A program made the translations under genes and the position numbers. Under the pieces are notes generated by a model that had not been told where the DNA came from, did not search any database, and saw nothing but the letters and a program-made list of their open reading frames with translations. From CAIODY01 sp046051225 (lineage in GTDB: Bacteria > Bacteroidota > Bacteroidia > Chitinophagales > CAIODY01), in assembly GCA_046051225.1 (NCBI GenBank), contig JBJOOR010000010.1:62001-126000 (forward strand): a DNA stretch of 64,000 nt, written 5' to 3'. The first letter of the stretch is position 1, and each line of letters begins with the position of its first letter. This document shows positions 1-8,738 of this stretch, piece after piece.

Positions 1-512
1 TTAATTTTAAAATAATCGCTTGCCGAATGGCAATAAAAATAAAACAATCCGAAAAAAAATATAGTGTAAATAATACCTGCAATATTGCTATGCAAATTAC
101 GCTCTCTTAGTCTAAAAAAAATTATGAAATAGTTTCTTACTAAATTCAAAATACCCACAAATGAAATAAGCAACCAAGCTGGATTGTTTAAATAAAAAAA
201 ACCTAACGCTAATGCAATAGGCGTTATCAACAAGTAAACAAAAAGTGGAAATAGTAGAACATTGTCCTTTTCATTTTGTGTGCTCGATTTAGAATAATGT
301 TTAGCCGTTGATTGTGCCACACCTACAGCTAAAAACGGCACCATGGTGATGTATAAAAAATCTTTTACCGTTTTGCCATATTCTAATGTTCCTAAGCGTT
401 TGGCTAATAAGAATAAAATTAATGAAGTAAAAAACAGCTCTACATATCTTAGCATAGAAAATATAATGCTGCCTTTATGTGTAATGACGTATAACTTTAG
501 TTTAGTAAGCAT
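1..512 (-). CDS. Polysaccharide flippase, Wzx-like (N-terminal part, cut by window edge)
   Basis: The reading frame opens with ATG at 512 and stays open for 170 codons to the left edge, so the C-terminus is missing. The translation is strongly hydrophobic. It starts with a short basic stretch (MLTKLKLYVITHKGS), then a membrane segment, then the LAKRLGTLEYG motif typical of oligosaccharide flippases (MATE/Wzx superfamily), and at least three more membrane segments. These proteins move lipid-linked sugar repeat units across the inner membrane. It lies 9 bp downstream of pseI as the last visible gene of the operon, which fits export of a nonulosonic acid-containing glycan. Family assignment rests on hydropathy, the LAKRLG-like motif and context. 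Confidence is moderate because only about a third of the protein is present. Confidence 0.7.
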   Translation of the reverse strand, partial: MLTKLKLYVITHKGSIIFSMLRYVELFFTSLILFLLAKRLGTLEYGKTVKDFLYITMVPFLAVGVAQSTAKHYSKSSTQNEKDNVLLFPLFVYLLITPIALALGFFYLNNPAWLLISFVGILNLVRNYFIIFFRLRERNLHSNIAGIIYTIFFFGLFYFYCHSASDYFKI

Positions 513-521
513 TCAATTGAT

Positions 522-1556
522 TTATAAATGAAGCGGAGTTCCTCTTAAAAAATTTTGGACTGCTACTGTTCCTAAAATGCCTTCAAAATGCTTTGGTTGC
601 ATACCATCGCCTGGGCGAATGATTCTGATATTTTCTTTTGTGAAAAGTTCGCCTGCGGCAATATCCTTTACTACATAAATACTTCGCTTAAATCGTAAAC
701 TCTTTTTCTCTGTTTCTTGAATATTTAATTGCACACCACCCAGCGATTGAAAGGCTCTTTCGCTTTCAATCACGATGGCTTTCATTTCATCAGGCTCCAT
801 GCTAAATGTGCTATCTACACCGCCATCGGCACGGCTAAGTGTAAAATGTTTTTCAATTACTCTTGCACCCAAAGCCACCGAAGCCACGGCTGCACCTATG
901 CCCATGGTGTGGTCGCTTAACCCAATAATGCAATCAGGAAAAATTTGTTGCAAAACAGGAATAGTATTTAGGTGAGTATTTTCTGGTGTTGATGGATAGC
1001 TGCTGGTGCATTTCAGCAAACAAATTTCTTTGCAACCATTTTGCTGCAACACTTCCACCGCTTCGATAATATCTTGCAGGTTAGCCAAGCCAGTACTCAT
1101 GATTACTGGCTTTCCGGTTTGTGCTACTTTTTTTAAAAGGGGATGGTCGGTGTTTTCAAACGATGCAATTTTATAACACGGCACATCAAATGTTTCTAAA
1201 AAATCTACCGCCGTTTCGTCAAACGGTGTGCTGAAACAAATTACACCCAACTCTTTTGCATAATCAAAAAGTGGTTGATGCCACTCCCACGGGGTGTGTG
1301 CTTCTTCATACAATTCGTATAAATTTCTACCATACCAAAGCGAATTTTTATCATCAATATCAAACAAACCACCTCGGTGATTTATAGTTAACGTGTCGGC
1401 TGTGTAGGTTTGCAGTTTGATGGCTTGCACACCTGTGGCAGCAGCAGCTTTAATAATTTCTTTGGCTCTTTCAAGCGACTGATTGTGGTTGCCACTCATT
1501 TCGGCTATTACAAACGGCGGATGATTTTTTCCGATTTCAAATTTTCCAATTTTCAT
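522..1556 (-). CDS. pseI: Pseudaminic acid synthase PseI
   Basis: NeuB-family enzyme of 344 residues. It should condense 2,4-diacylamido-2,4,6-trideoxy-L-altrose with phosphoenolpyruvate to give pseudaminic acid. Visible motifs are AEMSGNHNQS near residue 20, IKLQTYTADTLT near 47, STPFDE near 109, IMSTGLA near 152, GLSDHTMG near 212 and VIEKHFTL near 233. The C-terminal 60 residues form the SAF/antifreeze-like domain that closes the active site. The TPWEWH segment at about 88 and the IKLQTYT spacing favour PseI over NeuB or LegI. The ATG overlaps the stop of the upstream formyltransferase by one base (TAATG), so translation is probably coupled. The exact acyl pattern of the substrate cannot be read from sequence. 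Confidence 0.92.
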   Translation of the reverse strand: MKIGKFEIGKNHPPFVIAEMSGNHNQSLERAKEIIKAAAATGVQAIKLQTYTADTLTINHRGGLFDIDDKNSLWYGRNLYELYEEAHTPWEWHQPLFDYAKELGVICFSTPFDETAVDFLETFDVPCYKIASFENTDHPLLKKVAQTGKPVIMSTGLANLQDIIEAVEVLQQNGCKEICLLKCTSSYPSTPENTHLNTIPVLQQIFPDCIIGLSDHTMGIGAAVASVALGARVIEKHFTLSRADGGVDSTFSMEPDEMKAIVIESERAFQSLGGVQLNIQETEKKSLRFKRSIYVVKDIAAGELFTKENIRIIRPGDGMQPKHFEGILGTVAVQNFLRGTPLHL

Positions 1557-2419
1557 TATTCAAAAATATCGTTGATGTTTAAAATAAAATCTGTTTCAAA
1601 TGTAGTCAGTTTGATGCAGCCATTTTCAGTTTTTACAATTGGGCTATTATTTTCGATGGCCAAAATTTTTCCATTTTCATCTGCTTGATTAAACCCGAAA
1701 TCTGAAAATTCTATTTCGTGAATAACAATTTTTTTGGCACCAATAAAAGCAAAAGCCCCCGGGTATGGTTTGGCTTGAGCCCTTACCCAGTTTCGTATTC
1801 GTTCCCTTTGCCATAGCCAGTTAATAGCTCCATCATCAGGTGTTCGCTTGCCAAAATAAGTAGCTAGCGAATTATTTTGTGGGGTAATTTTTATGGTATT
1901 ATTTTCAATTGACTTCAACACATCAAAAACTAAATCAGGGTAAATGGAATTAAATTTTTGCAACACCATTGCACCTGTGTCGGTTGATTCAATTTTAATT
2001 TTTACTTGTTGAAGCACATCGCCTGTGTCGCAATTTTCATCAATCAAATGTGCCGTGATACCTGTTTCGGTTTCGTTGTTGATGATTGCCCAAACATGTG
2101 GCGTTCTACCTCTATATTTTGGCAACAGCGAACCATGAAAATTGATTGCCATTTTTGATGCCAAACCAATCACATCTTTTTCTACAATAAATAAATAATT
2201 GATTGATAAAATAACATCGCAAGTTGGCGATTGAAGTTGAGCTGAAGCCTTGCCACCTCTGGGGTTTCCTGCAAAATAGATTAGCTTATTTTCTTCGCAA
2301 AATTCAATAATGGAAGTTGAACCTTTATCAGTTAATACAAATGAAATAGGATACTGCTGTTGAATTTTTTTCAAACAGATAAACCCTAAATTGCCGCTAA
2401 CTAATACACCTATTTTCAT
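1556..2419 (-). CDS. Sugar N-formyltransferase (10-formyl-THF dependent)
   Basis: A 287-residue protein of the methionyl-tRNA formyltransferase/sugar formyltransferase fold. The hallmark INFHGSLLPKYRGRTP is at about 92-107, giving the catalytic Asn93 and His95, and DTGD is at 131-134, giving the catalytic Asp. The C-terminal part (about 185-285) resembles the small barrel domain of formyltransferases. It is unlikely to be the housekeeping Fmt, because it sits inside a pseudaminic acid operon between a GNAT gene and pseI and is shorter than Fmt. The inferred role is N-formylation of an amino-sugar intermediate such as the 4-amino group made by PseC. The acceptor is inference only. Confidence 0.8.
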   Translation of the reverse strand: MKIGVLVSGNLGFICLKKIQQQYPISFVLTDKGSTSIIEFCEENKLIYFAGNPRGGKASAQLQSPTCDVILSINYLFIVEKDVIGLASKMAINFHGSLLPKYRGRTPHVWAIINNETETGITAHLIDENCDTGDVLQQVKIKIESTDTGAMVLQKFNSIYPDLVFDVLKSIENNTIKITPQNNSLATYFGKRTPDDGAINWLWQRERIRNWVRAQAKPYPGAFAFIGAKKIVIHEIEFSDFGFNQADENGKILAIENNSPIVKTENGCIKLTTFETDFILNINDIFE

Positions 2420-2427
2420 TTTGTTTT

Positions 2428-2991
2428 TTATAAAAATTTTGAATAAATATAAACGTCTTCCAACTGTCCGTTTATCAGTTTATGATTTTCTAAAACGGCT
2501 TCTTTCACAAATCGTTCTTGCTCTACTATTTTTTTGTACAACATTCGTTCGGGCAAATTATAAAATGTGGTATGCAGTTTAAAAAAATGCAATTCCGCTT
2601 TTGAAATTTGAATTAGCAATTGCAGATAAGGAGTAAAGTCATTTGCAAATGTAGCATCATCAGCATTTCTACTTGTTTCTAATAAAAAAGAAATTTCAGC
2701 ATTTTTACTTTCCCAATCTATATGCACCAAGCCGCCGTAGCCAATTAGTTTTCCATTTTCAAAAAAACTAAATAAAAGTTGAGTTGGTTTTTCTTGTGTA
2801 AAAAGTTTGGCTACTACATTTTCAAAATACGATTCTTGGTCTGCTTTGGTTAATGGTTTTGCTTGCCGAAGAATATCTATTTGCTCATTTCGCCATTGCA
2901 TGATGGCGTATTTATCCTCATCACGAATGGCAGTAATAGAATAATTATTTTTAAAAAAAGTTTGTTGCTTCAAACATGTATATACTCTCAT
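2428..2991 (-). CDS. GNAT N-acetyltransferase, possible PseH
   Basis: A 187-residue protein with a RimI/RimL-type GNAT layout. AIRDEDKYAIMQWRNEQ at about 21-37 is the usual start of PseH/RimL-like enzymes. LLFSFFENGKLIGYGGLVHI at about 93-112 forms the central strands, followed by an AEISFLL strand. By family and position it could acetylate the 4-amino group of the PseC product with acetyl-CoA (PseH step). It lies 8 bp upstream of the formyltransferase gene, so the operon encodes two candidate N-acylating enzymes. The acetyl-CoA loop is poorly conserved by eye, so the PseH assignment comes mainly from context. Confidence 0.65.
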   Translation of the reverse strand: MRVYTCLKQQTFFKNNYSITAIRDEDKYAIMQWRNEQIDILRQAKPLTKADQESYFENVVAKLFTQEKPTQLLFSFFENGKLIGYGGLVHIDWESKNAEISFLLETSRNADDATFANDFTPYLQLLIQISKAELHFFKLHTTFYNLPERMLYKKIVEQERFVKEAVLENHKLINGQLEDVYIYSKFL

Positions 2992-3024
2992 TAGCTAGTA
3001 GTTTTTAGCATTTTATATTTTCAA

Positions 3025-3687
3025 TTATTTAACATCAGCAATCAATGCTGCAATTTTTTGTGCAACAAATTTATGACCGATTTGATTTAAGTGGTAGCCA
3101 TCTTCAAATGTAAGCTGATCAACTATTTCAGCACCAATTTTAATTGTTTTAAAATTAGAATTATTACTTGCTGCTTTATCAATAAGTAAATTGTATTGCT
3201 CAATGTATTTACTTATTAATGGGTTTGTGGTTGAATATTTTTTACCTGCTTCTAGTACTTTTATATAAAAAATTTCTCCCTTAAAATTTATATTTAAGTT
3301 GGCTAAATTCTTTTCGAATTTTTCAGGTTTCACATAGGCTCTATCGGCAGATTGAATTCTGCTTTTTTTCACAAAAGCAATTATTTCTTTTCTTAAAAAA
3401 ACTGGTAACCGATTTAAAAATTTATTTTCTAACCAAGAAAAATACCTTGGAGCACAATCAACAATTCCTAATTGAATGATTAAAATAGCGGAATCACGAA
3501 TAGATTGTTTTCTAATTTCAGCTATTCGATTAGTTGTTGATGAGCCTTTCGATAAATTAATGATGAGAAAATTATTACCTAGTGATGCAGCCAACATTTG
3601 AGGCCATCTATTTTCTTTAGAAAGCCCATCAGGTCTTTCGCCAGCTAATGAATCACCAATGATTGTTATCTTTTTTTGCAAAGCCAT
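3025..3687 (-). CDS. SGNH/GDSL hydrolase
   Basis: A 220-residue protein with the SGNH blocks. IIGDSLAGE at about 9-17 supplies the nucleophilic Ser, NLSKGSSTT the block II Gly, and EDGYHLNQIGH near 195-205 the Asp/His pair. Block III reads IQLGIVDCAPR, so the usual GxND Asn is replaced by Ile-Val-Asp. There is no signal peptide or membrane segment, so it is probably cytoplasmic. In a nonulosonic acid operon it may act as an O-acyl esterase or acyltransferase on the sugar. It is spaced 9 bp from the upstream YhcH-like gene. The substrate is unknown. Confidence 0.72.
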   Translation of the reverse strand: MALQKKITIIGDSLAGERPDGLSKENRWPQMLAASLGNNFLIINLSKGSSTTNRIAEIRKQSIRDSAILIIQLGIVDCAPRYFSWLENKFLNRLPVFLRKEIIAFVKKSRIQSADRAYVKPEKFEKNLANLNINFKGEIFYIKVLEAGKKYSTTNPLISKYIEQYNLLIDKAASNNSNFKTIKIGAEIVDQLTFEDGYHLNQIGHKFVAQKIAALIADVK

Positions 3688-3696
3688 CTAAAAATT

Positions 3697-4155
3697 TTAA
3701 TTGACTTTTATTTTAAAAACTAGTTTTTCCACTTTTGAAGTAGTCTGGTAGAAAGCCATGTGGGCTAATGAGGGCGGTATAATTGCATAGTTGCACGGAT
3801 GAATTTCTTGAACATCCGAAGGCAATTCTTTTACCAACAAATAATCATTATCGGCATCGTATTCTTTTTCAATTGTTTTACATTCATCTACGTTTTTGTA
3901 AGCCATTTTATCAATGCCCGAAATAGTATAATGCAAATCTATATTTTGGCGATGTGCTTCTAAAATATCTATTTTATCAAATGGTATTTCTGAACTCAAA
4001 AAAACGACAGACACATTTTCGCTTAACTGTTTTTTATCACCATGCTTGCTATTTTTTAATTCAAATTCATGTTGCACAAAATTAATAATAACCTCTGAAA
4101 TCAACGGATTTAGATGGTAATTAACTAACTCATTCAAATTTGTTTCTACTTTCAT
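3697..4155 (-). CDS. YhcH/YjgK/YiaL family protein, NanQ-like sugar anomerase
   Basis: A 152-residue cupin-like protein. EAHRQNIDLHYTISGIDKMAY in mid-protein matches the conserved core of the YhcH/YjgK/YiaL (DUF386) family. It is followed by the acidic YDADNDYLLVKEL stretch and IIPPSLAHMA, which holds a metal-binding His. In E. coli the family member YhcH/NanQ acts on the anomeric state of sialic acid. Here a similar role toward the product or substrate of the adjacent NeuB-like fusion is inferred. The ATG overlaps the upstream stop as ATGA (4 bp), indicating translational coupling with that fusion gene. Confidence 0.72.
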   Translation of the reverse strand: MKVETNLNELVNYHLNPLISEVIINFVQHEFELKNSKHGDKKQLSENVSVVFLSSEIPFDKIDILEAHRQNIDLHYTISGIDKMAYKNVDECKTIEKEYDADNDYLLVKELPSDVQEIHPCNYAIIPPSLAHMAFYQTTSKVEKLVFKIKVN

Positions 4156-5927
4156 TTTATTTTAGTTTCGGTATTTAGTGTTTCAATTAAAGTTGGGTCG
4201 GTATGATATTTAACTACACAGTTTACGTTTATATTCGCAATATCAATATTATTGTCTAGGCAATTAAAAACATCGGTGATTGTAAAATCTAAACCTAAAT
4301 TCATTTTTTCTATCAATGCAATATACATTTCTAAATCTTCTGGGTAGTCAAGAGTAAGTCTGTAATCTCTAACCAATTCGGCAGGCAAATCGATTATATT
4401 TAGTTTGAAATGTTCAGGATTATTTTGAAAATACCAAGTCATATATTCAGAGTAATTAGCCGATTTAAAATGCTGTTTCACTTTTTTTAAAGCTGCTACA
4501 TTTATAATTTCTAAATTAGTACCAATTGCTGCAAGCCTTGCTGTAGTGTAATCTGCACCATTTTCAAAATGACTTTTTAGTAATAATTCTAAAATTTCAT
4601 TGCTTACAAACATGTTGTCGGCAGTTTGCCTTACTACTACATCTAATTTTTGAAAATCGGCTACATCAATAAATCTTTTAATTACATCATCAGGGTCGCC
4701 TTGATAAAAATTAACGCTAGGATCAAATAAATAGTTAGCTAAAATTTCATCATCGGCATGGGTTGATGTGGCTAATGTAATTGAATCAATATTTTTTAAT
4801 CGAAGAGTATTTTTAATACAAATTTCAATTGATGTTAAATTGCTATAAATGTTACTCAAGGCTTTTTTTGGCAATCTCGAACTTTTCATTCTACAGGCTA
4901 TAATTGAGCCGATTCGAGCTTTTCGGAGGTTTTCAATTTTAATAGTTTGACCTATGTTCAAATCATTTCTTAAAATATAAAATTCATTTAGCAAGTTGTT
5001 AATCTGCAAATAGTTTAGTCCCTTGCTGTTGGTTCGTTTAAAATCAAAATCATTGTTTTTGTCAATTAACTCACCAATCTTTTTTTCTGTTTTAAGAATT
5101 GGAACTTGAATAGTATTTTTTAAATATTGTTTTTCTTTTGAGGTAATAAAATCAGCATTTAATGCCGTTAAATAGTCGATTGACAATTTTAAATAAGCTG
5201 TATATTTTTCGAATGGAAGGCTTGATTGAAAATCAAATTTTGTTTCCTCTTTGTTAATCATAATGTGCTTTTCTATATACTCAAAGCCCATTACTGTTGC
5301 TATCATGGGTAAGATAAGAGCATCTTGCGATTCACCATCTGCATGGTCTGCTATTGAAAATTTATGATTCGGGAAATTACTTTTTAAGGCTGTAATTTTT
5401 GCAATACCCGAATCAGAAAGTTGCGTAGGATACGATTGAATACCTGTTTGAATAATTATTTCCAAAGGTTGTAATCGCTCATTAATAAATTCAATTTGCT
5501 TCTTTACTTCTAATATTTCATAGCCCGAAATATTTAAGATAAGTTTAATTTTTCTTACATCAATTGCTGCTAATTCATCTAATAATTCAAAATTATAAAG
5601 CACTGAAGCTTGCAATTTTAAGCCTGTTATTCTATTCAAGTTTTGTTGTAAAATAGATGCTCCGTAAGTGTCAAATAAATCCAGCCAAACTTCTTTATCA
5701 GTAGCTATGGCTAATTCAATTGCCTCTTTCCATTGTGCTTCATTAAAGAATAATTTTTTGTAAGTGTCGAAATATGTAAAATTTTCAGTGGCAATTTTAT
5801 CGTATTTAAACGCTTGAAATTTGATGCCAATATTTTTAAGTGGGGCAAATTGTCGAATTATTTTTTTTAAATACTCAAAATCACCACCATGAGAATTGGC
5901 AATTTCCAAAATGTTATATGCTTGCAT
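4152..5927 (-). CDS. Fusion of NeuB-like synthase and SpsF-type cytidylyltransferase
   Basis: A 591-residue two-enzyme fusion. Residues 1 to about 270 form a NeuB/SpsE-like TIM barrel: LEIANSHGGD at 7-16, IKFQAF at 35-40 and YIEKHI at 217-222. About 275-335 resembles an SAF domain. From about 338 a cytidylyltransferase 3 (SpsF/CMP-KDO synthetase-like) domain starts with IIACRMKSSRLPKKAL. It continues with TSTHADDEIL, YQGDPDDVIKRF and VVRQTADNMFVS, the motifs that bind the nucleotide and sugar. The synthase half is divergent: the usual SDHT reads ADHA (193-196) and STG reads QTG. It may both make and CMP-activate a second keto-acid sugar, or supply the missing CMP-pseudaminate step. Both roles are inference. 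Confidence 0.82.
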   Translation of the reverse strand: MQAYNILEIANSHGGDFEYLKKIIRQFAPLKNIGIKFQAFKYDKIATENFTYFDTYKKLFFNEAQWKEAIELAIATDKEVWLDLFDTYGASILQQNLNRITGLKLQASVLYNFELLDELAAIDVRKIKLILNISGYEILEVKKQIEFINERLQPLEIIIQTGIQSYPTQLSDSGIAKITALKSNFPNHKFSIADHADGESQDALILPMIATVMGFEYIEKHIMINKEETKFDFQSSLPFEKYTAYLKLSIDYLTALNADFITSKEKQYLKNTIQVPILKTEKKIGELIDKNNDFDFKRTNSKGLNYLQINNLLNEFYILRNDLNIGQTIKIENLRKARIGSIIACRMKSSRLPKKALSNIYSNLTSIEICIKNTLRLKNIDSITLATSTHADDEILANYLFDPSVNFYQGDPDDVIKRFIDVADFQKLDVVVRQTADNMFVSNEILELLLKSHFENGADYTTARLAAIGTNLEIINVAALKKVKQHFKSANYSEYMTWYFQNNPEHFKLNIIDLPAELVRDYRLTLDYPEDLEMYIALIEKMNLGLDFTITDVFNCLDNNIDIANINVNCVVKYHTDPTLIETLNTETKIK

Positions 5928-5945
5928 TAGTGTTTATTTTTTATT

Positions 5946-6731
5946 TTAAATTATTGTCCAACCACCATCTACCACAAGGGTTTGACCGGTTATAAATTTT
6001 GATGCGTTGGATGATAACAAAGCAACTACACCTTTTAAATCTTCGGGAGTTCCAATTCTATTTAATGGAATTTTATTTTTTAATGCAGCCATAAACTCAC
6101 CGCTTTGCTGCACAGTTTCATTTGGAAAAGCACCTGGTGCAATGGCGTTTACTCTAATATTTTGATGAGCTAAATAAGCTGCAAAATATTTTGTCATTTG
6201 TATGATGCCAGCTTTTGCAATGCCATAATGCGGTGGATTTAAAAATTGTGGTGTGGCCTCATACACTTTAAAATCAGGCGACACAATGCCATACATAGAT
6301 GCAATATTGATGATGGAAGAGCCGCTGGGCATGTATTCCACTGCTTCACGAATAAATCTATAAGCACTAAGTATGCACCCATTCATGGCTGAATTAAATT
6401 CTTCATCAGATAGTTGAAGTGCATTTCCACTTTTTATTGTAAAAGCATTATTGATTAAAATATTAATTTTAGATTCGTTGGCTGCTATTTTTTTTATGGC
6501 TGCTTTTACCGATTCAGTATTCAAAATATCTACTTCAATAAATGCAATTTTTGATGAAGAAAGTTGCTCGGCAAATACTTCGTTGTATTTTTTTTCATTG
6601 GTGCCCAGCACATATACTTGAGCATTCAATTCTAAAAGCGAAAGTACCATAGCTTTACCCAAGTGCCCCGAACCACCAGTAACCACAGCTACTTTGCCAG
6701 TGCAATCAAATAATCGGTTTATATTTTCCAT
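5946..6731 (-). CDS. Short-chain dehydrogenase/reductase
   Basis: Classical SDR of 261 residues. The cofactor loop is VTGGSGHLGKA at about 17-27, with an NNA motif at about 94-96. The catalytic triad is Ser145 (IASMYG), Tyr169 and Lys173 (YGIAK), and the C-terminal signature is GQTLVVDGGW. It most likely reduces or oxidises a sugar intermediate with NAD(P)H. PtmA of Campylobacter legionaminate clusters is a comparable SDR in a nonulosonic acid locus, but orthology is not claimed. It lies 18 bp upstream of the NeuB-cytidylyltransferase fusion, and its start overlaps the end of the aldo/keto reductase by 13 bp. The substrate is unknown. Confidence 0.85.
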   Translation of the reverse strand: MENINRLFDCTGKVAVVTGGSGHLGKAMVLSLLELNAQVYVLGTNEKKYNEVFAEQLSSSKIAFIEVDILNTESVKAAIKKIAANESKINILINNAFTIKSGNALQLSDEEFNSAMNGCILSAYRFIREAVEYMPSGSSIINIASMYGIVSPDFKVYEATPQFLNPPHYGIAKAGIIQMTKYFAAYLAHQNIRVNAIAPGAFPNETVQQSGEFMAALKNKIPLNRIGTPEDLKGVVALLSSNASKFITGQTLVVDGGWTII

Positions 6732-7582
6732 AAGTTGGGCATTAAAAATTGTTCATCCACTATTGGCAATTGCATTAGTTTTTCTAAACTATTTTTTGAA
6801 ATTTCTGGTTGATTGATGGCTTGAATATTTGCTGCTAAATTGTTGACCGTTTCTAATCCAAGTATCAATTTATTTATGGCTGAATGATGCAACACATATT
6901 GCAATGCCAACTCGGCTACGGTTATTTTTTCATCGGTTGCAATTTTTTTTATTGCAGCTAACACATTTGCTATTGGAGCAAAAAATGGATTTAATTTTTC
7001 TATCTCAACAAAAAATAAACCTTGCAAAAAAACTGACCTCACATGAATTTCAACTCCTTTATCTGCTAATAAATTTAAGTACGGATAAAATCGTCTATCT
7101 AAAATATTGAAAGGAATTTGGAGTAAATCTATTTTCAACTTATCATCAATAATAGTTTGCAGTTGGCTGGGTGTATAAAGCGAAAAGCCAATTTTTTTTA
7201 CGCTGTTTTCTTGTTTCAACTGTTCTAAAATCTGCCAACATTTTTTATCTTTTTCATACGTTCCAAAATCATGAAAAATATATCCATAAAGATTTTCAAC
7301 ACCTAACCGATGAATTGATTCACTAAAAAATTGTTTAGTATTTTCTGCTGTAGCACTTGGTGGCAATTTTGAAACCACCTTGAAATTTTTTAAATCAAAT
7401 GAACCTAAAACTTCTTCGCTTTTGCCATACACATAAGCGGTGTCTATTATTTCAATTTGATGTGATGAAGCTGTGTTTAAAATTTTTTTTACTTCATTTT
7501 CATCAACCATTCCTACAGAATTATTGATACCATATTTCAATCCAAATTGAACCGTGCCGATGCCAATTTTATTTTGATTCAT
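6719..7582 (-). CDS. Aldo/keto reductase
   Basis: A 287-residue AKR-family protein. The tetrad can be read as Asp47 and Tyr52 (IIDTAYVYG), Lys72 (VVSKLPP) and His104 (IFHDFG). The N-terminal IGIGTVQFGLKYG is typical of AKRs in nonulosonic acid clusters. I place the start at the ATG at 7582; the frame extends four codons further to a TTG at 7594, but ATG is preferred. Even so, the gene overlaps the end of pseC by 14 bp and the following SDR by 13 bp, suggesting coupled translation. It likely reduces a sugar aldehyde or ketone in the operon's pathway. The actual substrate cannot be told from sequence. Confidence 0.85.
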   Translation of the reverse strand: MNQNKIGIGTVQFGLKYGINNSVGMVDENEVKKILNTASSHQIEIIDTAYVYGKSEEVLGSFDLKNFKVVSKLPPSATAENTKQFFSESIHRLGVENLYGYIFHDFGTYEKDKKCWQILEQLKQENSVKKIGFSLYTPSQLQTIIDDKLKIDLLQIPFNILDRRFYPYLNLLADKGVEIHVRSVFLQGLFFVEIEKLNPFFAPIANVLAAIKKIATDEKITVAELALQYVLHHSAINKLILGLETVNNLAANIQAINQPEISKNSLEKLMQLPIVDEQFLMPNLWKI

Positions 7583-8735
7583 AAAATTTATCAACTTGTG
7601 CTATCACAAAATTTTGCTCTTCGGCTGTTAATGTGGGATACATGGGTAAGCTCAAACAGCCAGCATAATAATTTTCGGCCACCGGGTAATCGCCTTTTTT
7701 GTAACCCAGTTTTTGATAGTAAGGCATGGTGTGGCATGGGATGTAATGAACCTGTGCAAAAATATTTTTGGTTCGTAAATAGTTATACAACCCAAGCCTA
7801 TCAGCCACTTCAATAATATAAAGATGGTAAGCATGACCATCAACAAATTTTGATTGCCCTTTGATGTACGGTTTATTTGCAAATGCTTCTTCGTATCTTT
7901 TTGCAATCTCTTTTCGTTTTGCCAAGCCTTCATCAGCCCGTTGAAGTTGGGTGATGCCTAATGCACACAGCATATCGGGGATTCTATAATTGTAACCCAA
8001 CTCTTGCATTTCCATATACCAGCCACCATGGTTTTCGGCCATCAGGGCTGCATCTTTGGTGATGCCGTGGGTTCTGTACAATAATAATTTTTGATACAAT
8101 TCAGGATTGTTGGTGGTAACCATTCCGCCTTCGCCAGTGGCAATATGTTTTACAGGGTGAAAAGAAAAAATAGCTAAGTCGGCAAAACTTCCATTTCCAC
8201 AATTTTGTTTATTGCCTTTTGAATCAATAAAATAACCACCTGGTGCATGGCAAGCATCTTCAATTATCCAGCAATTATATTTTTGGGCTATTGATTTTAA
8301 TTTTTCTAAATCAACTGCATTACCTGCAAAATCAACAGGTATAATGCCTTTTACATTTTTTTCTTTTTGTAAAATTTCTTCTACTTTTTTTAAATCAATT
8401 AAATAAGAGGTGGCATCAATATCAGCAAATAAAACATCGCCGCCGCAATAGCGTACACAATTGGCAGATGCTGCAAAAGTGATAGGTGTGGTAATTACTT
8501 TGTCGCCCTCTTTTACGCCCAAAGCCATGGTGCAAAGATGGAGGGCTGCTGTGCCATTGGCCACCGCCACGGCATATTTACTGCCAACATATTTGGCAAA
8601 GGCATCTTCAAATTCTTTCACCTTAGGACCTTGTGTTAAATAATCAGACGTAAGCGTTTCTACCACCGCATCAATATCGGCTTGGGTGATGTGCTGTCGG
8701 CCATACGGTATTGGTTTAATTGAAGTATCAATCAT
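7569..8735 (-). CDS. pseC: UDP-4-amino-4,6-dideoxy-N-acetyl-beta-L-altrosamine transaminase PseC
   Basis: PLP-dependent DegT/DnrJ/EryC1-type aminotransferase of 388 residues. It transfers an amino group from glutamate to the C4 keto group made by PseB. PYGRQHITQADIDAVV at the N-terminus, SDYLTQGPKVKEFE, and VANGTAALHL are PseC-like. The PLP-binding Lys is Lys196 in SFHPVKHIATGEGG, preceded by EDACHAPGG. Length agrees with the family. It starts 3 bp after pseB stops, on the same strand, as in most pseudaminic acid loci. The assignment is firm because PseB, PseC and PseI all occur in the same operon. Confidence 0.93.
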   Translation of the reverse strand: MIDTSIKPIPYGRQHITQADIDAVVETLTSDYLTQGPKVKEFEDAFAKYVGSKYAVAVANGTAALHLCTMALGVKEGDKVITTPITFAASANCVRYCGGDVLFADIDATSYLIDLKKVEEILQKEKNVKGIIPVDFAGNAVDLEKLKSIAQKYNCWIIEDACHAPGGYFIDSKGNKQNCGNGSFADLAIFSFHPVKHIATGEGGMVTTNNPELYQKLLLYRTHGITKDAALMAENHGGWYMEMQELGYNYRIPDMLCALGITQLQRADEGLAKRKEIAKRYEEAFANKPYIKGQSKFVDGHAYHLYIIEVADRLGLYNYLRTKNIFAQVHYIPCHTMPYYQKLGYKKGDYPVAENYYAGCLSLPMYPTLTAEEQNFVIAQVDKFYESK

Positions 8736-8738
8736 AAA

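Noticed and set aside
1556..2419. Housekeeping methionyl-tRNA formyltransferase (fmt)
   Set aside because: The fold is the same, but the gene lies in a sugar operon, is shorter, and is not next to def or priA; sugar formyltransferase is more likely.
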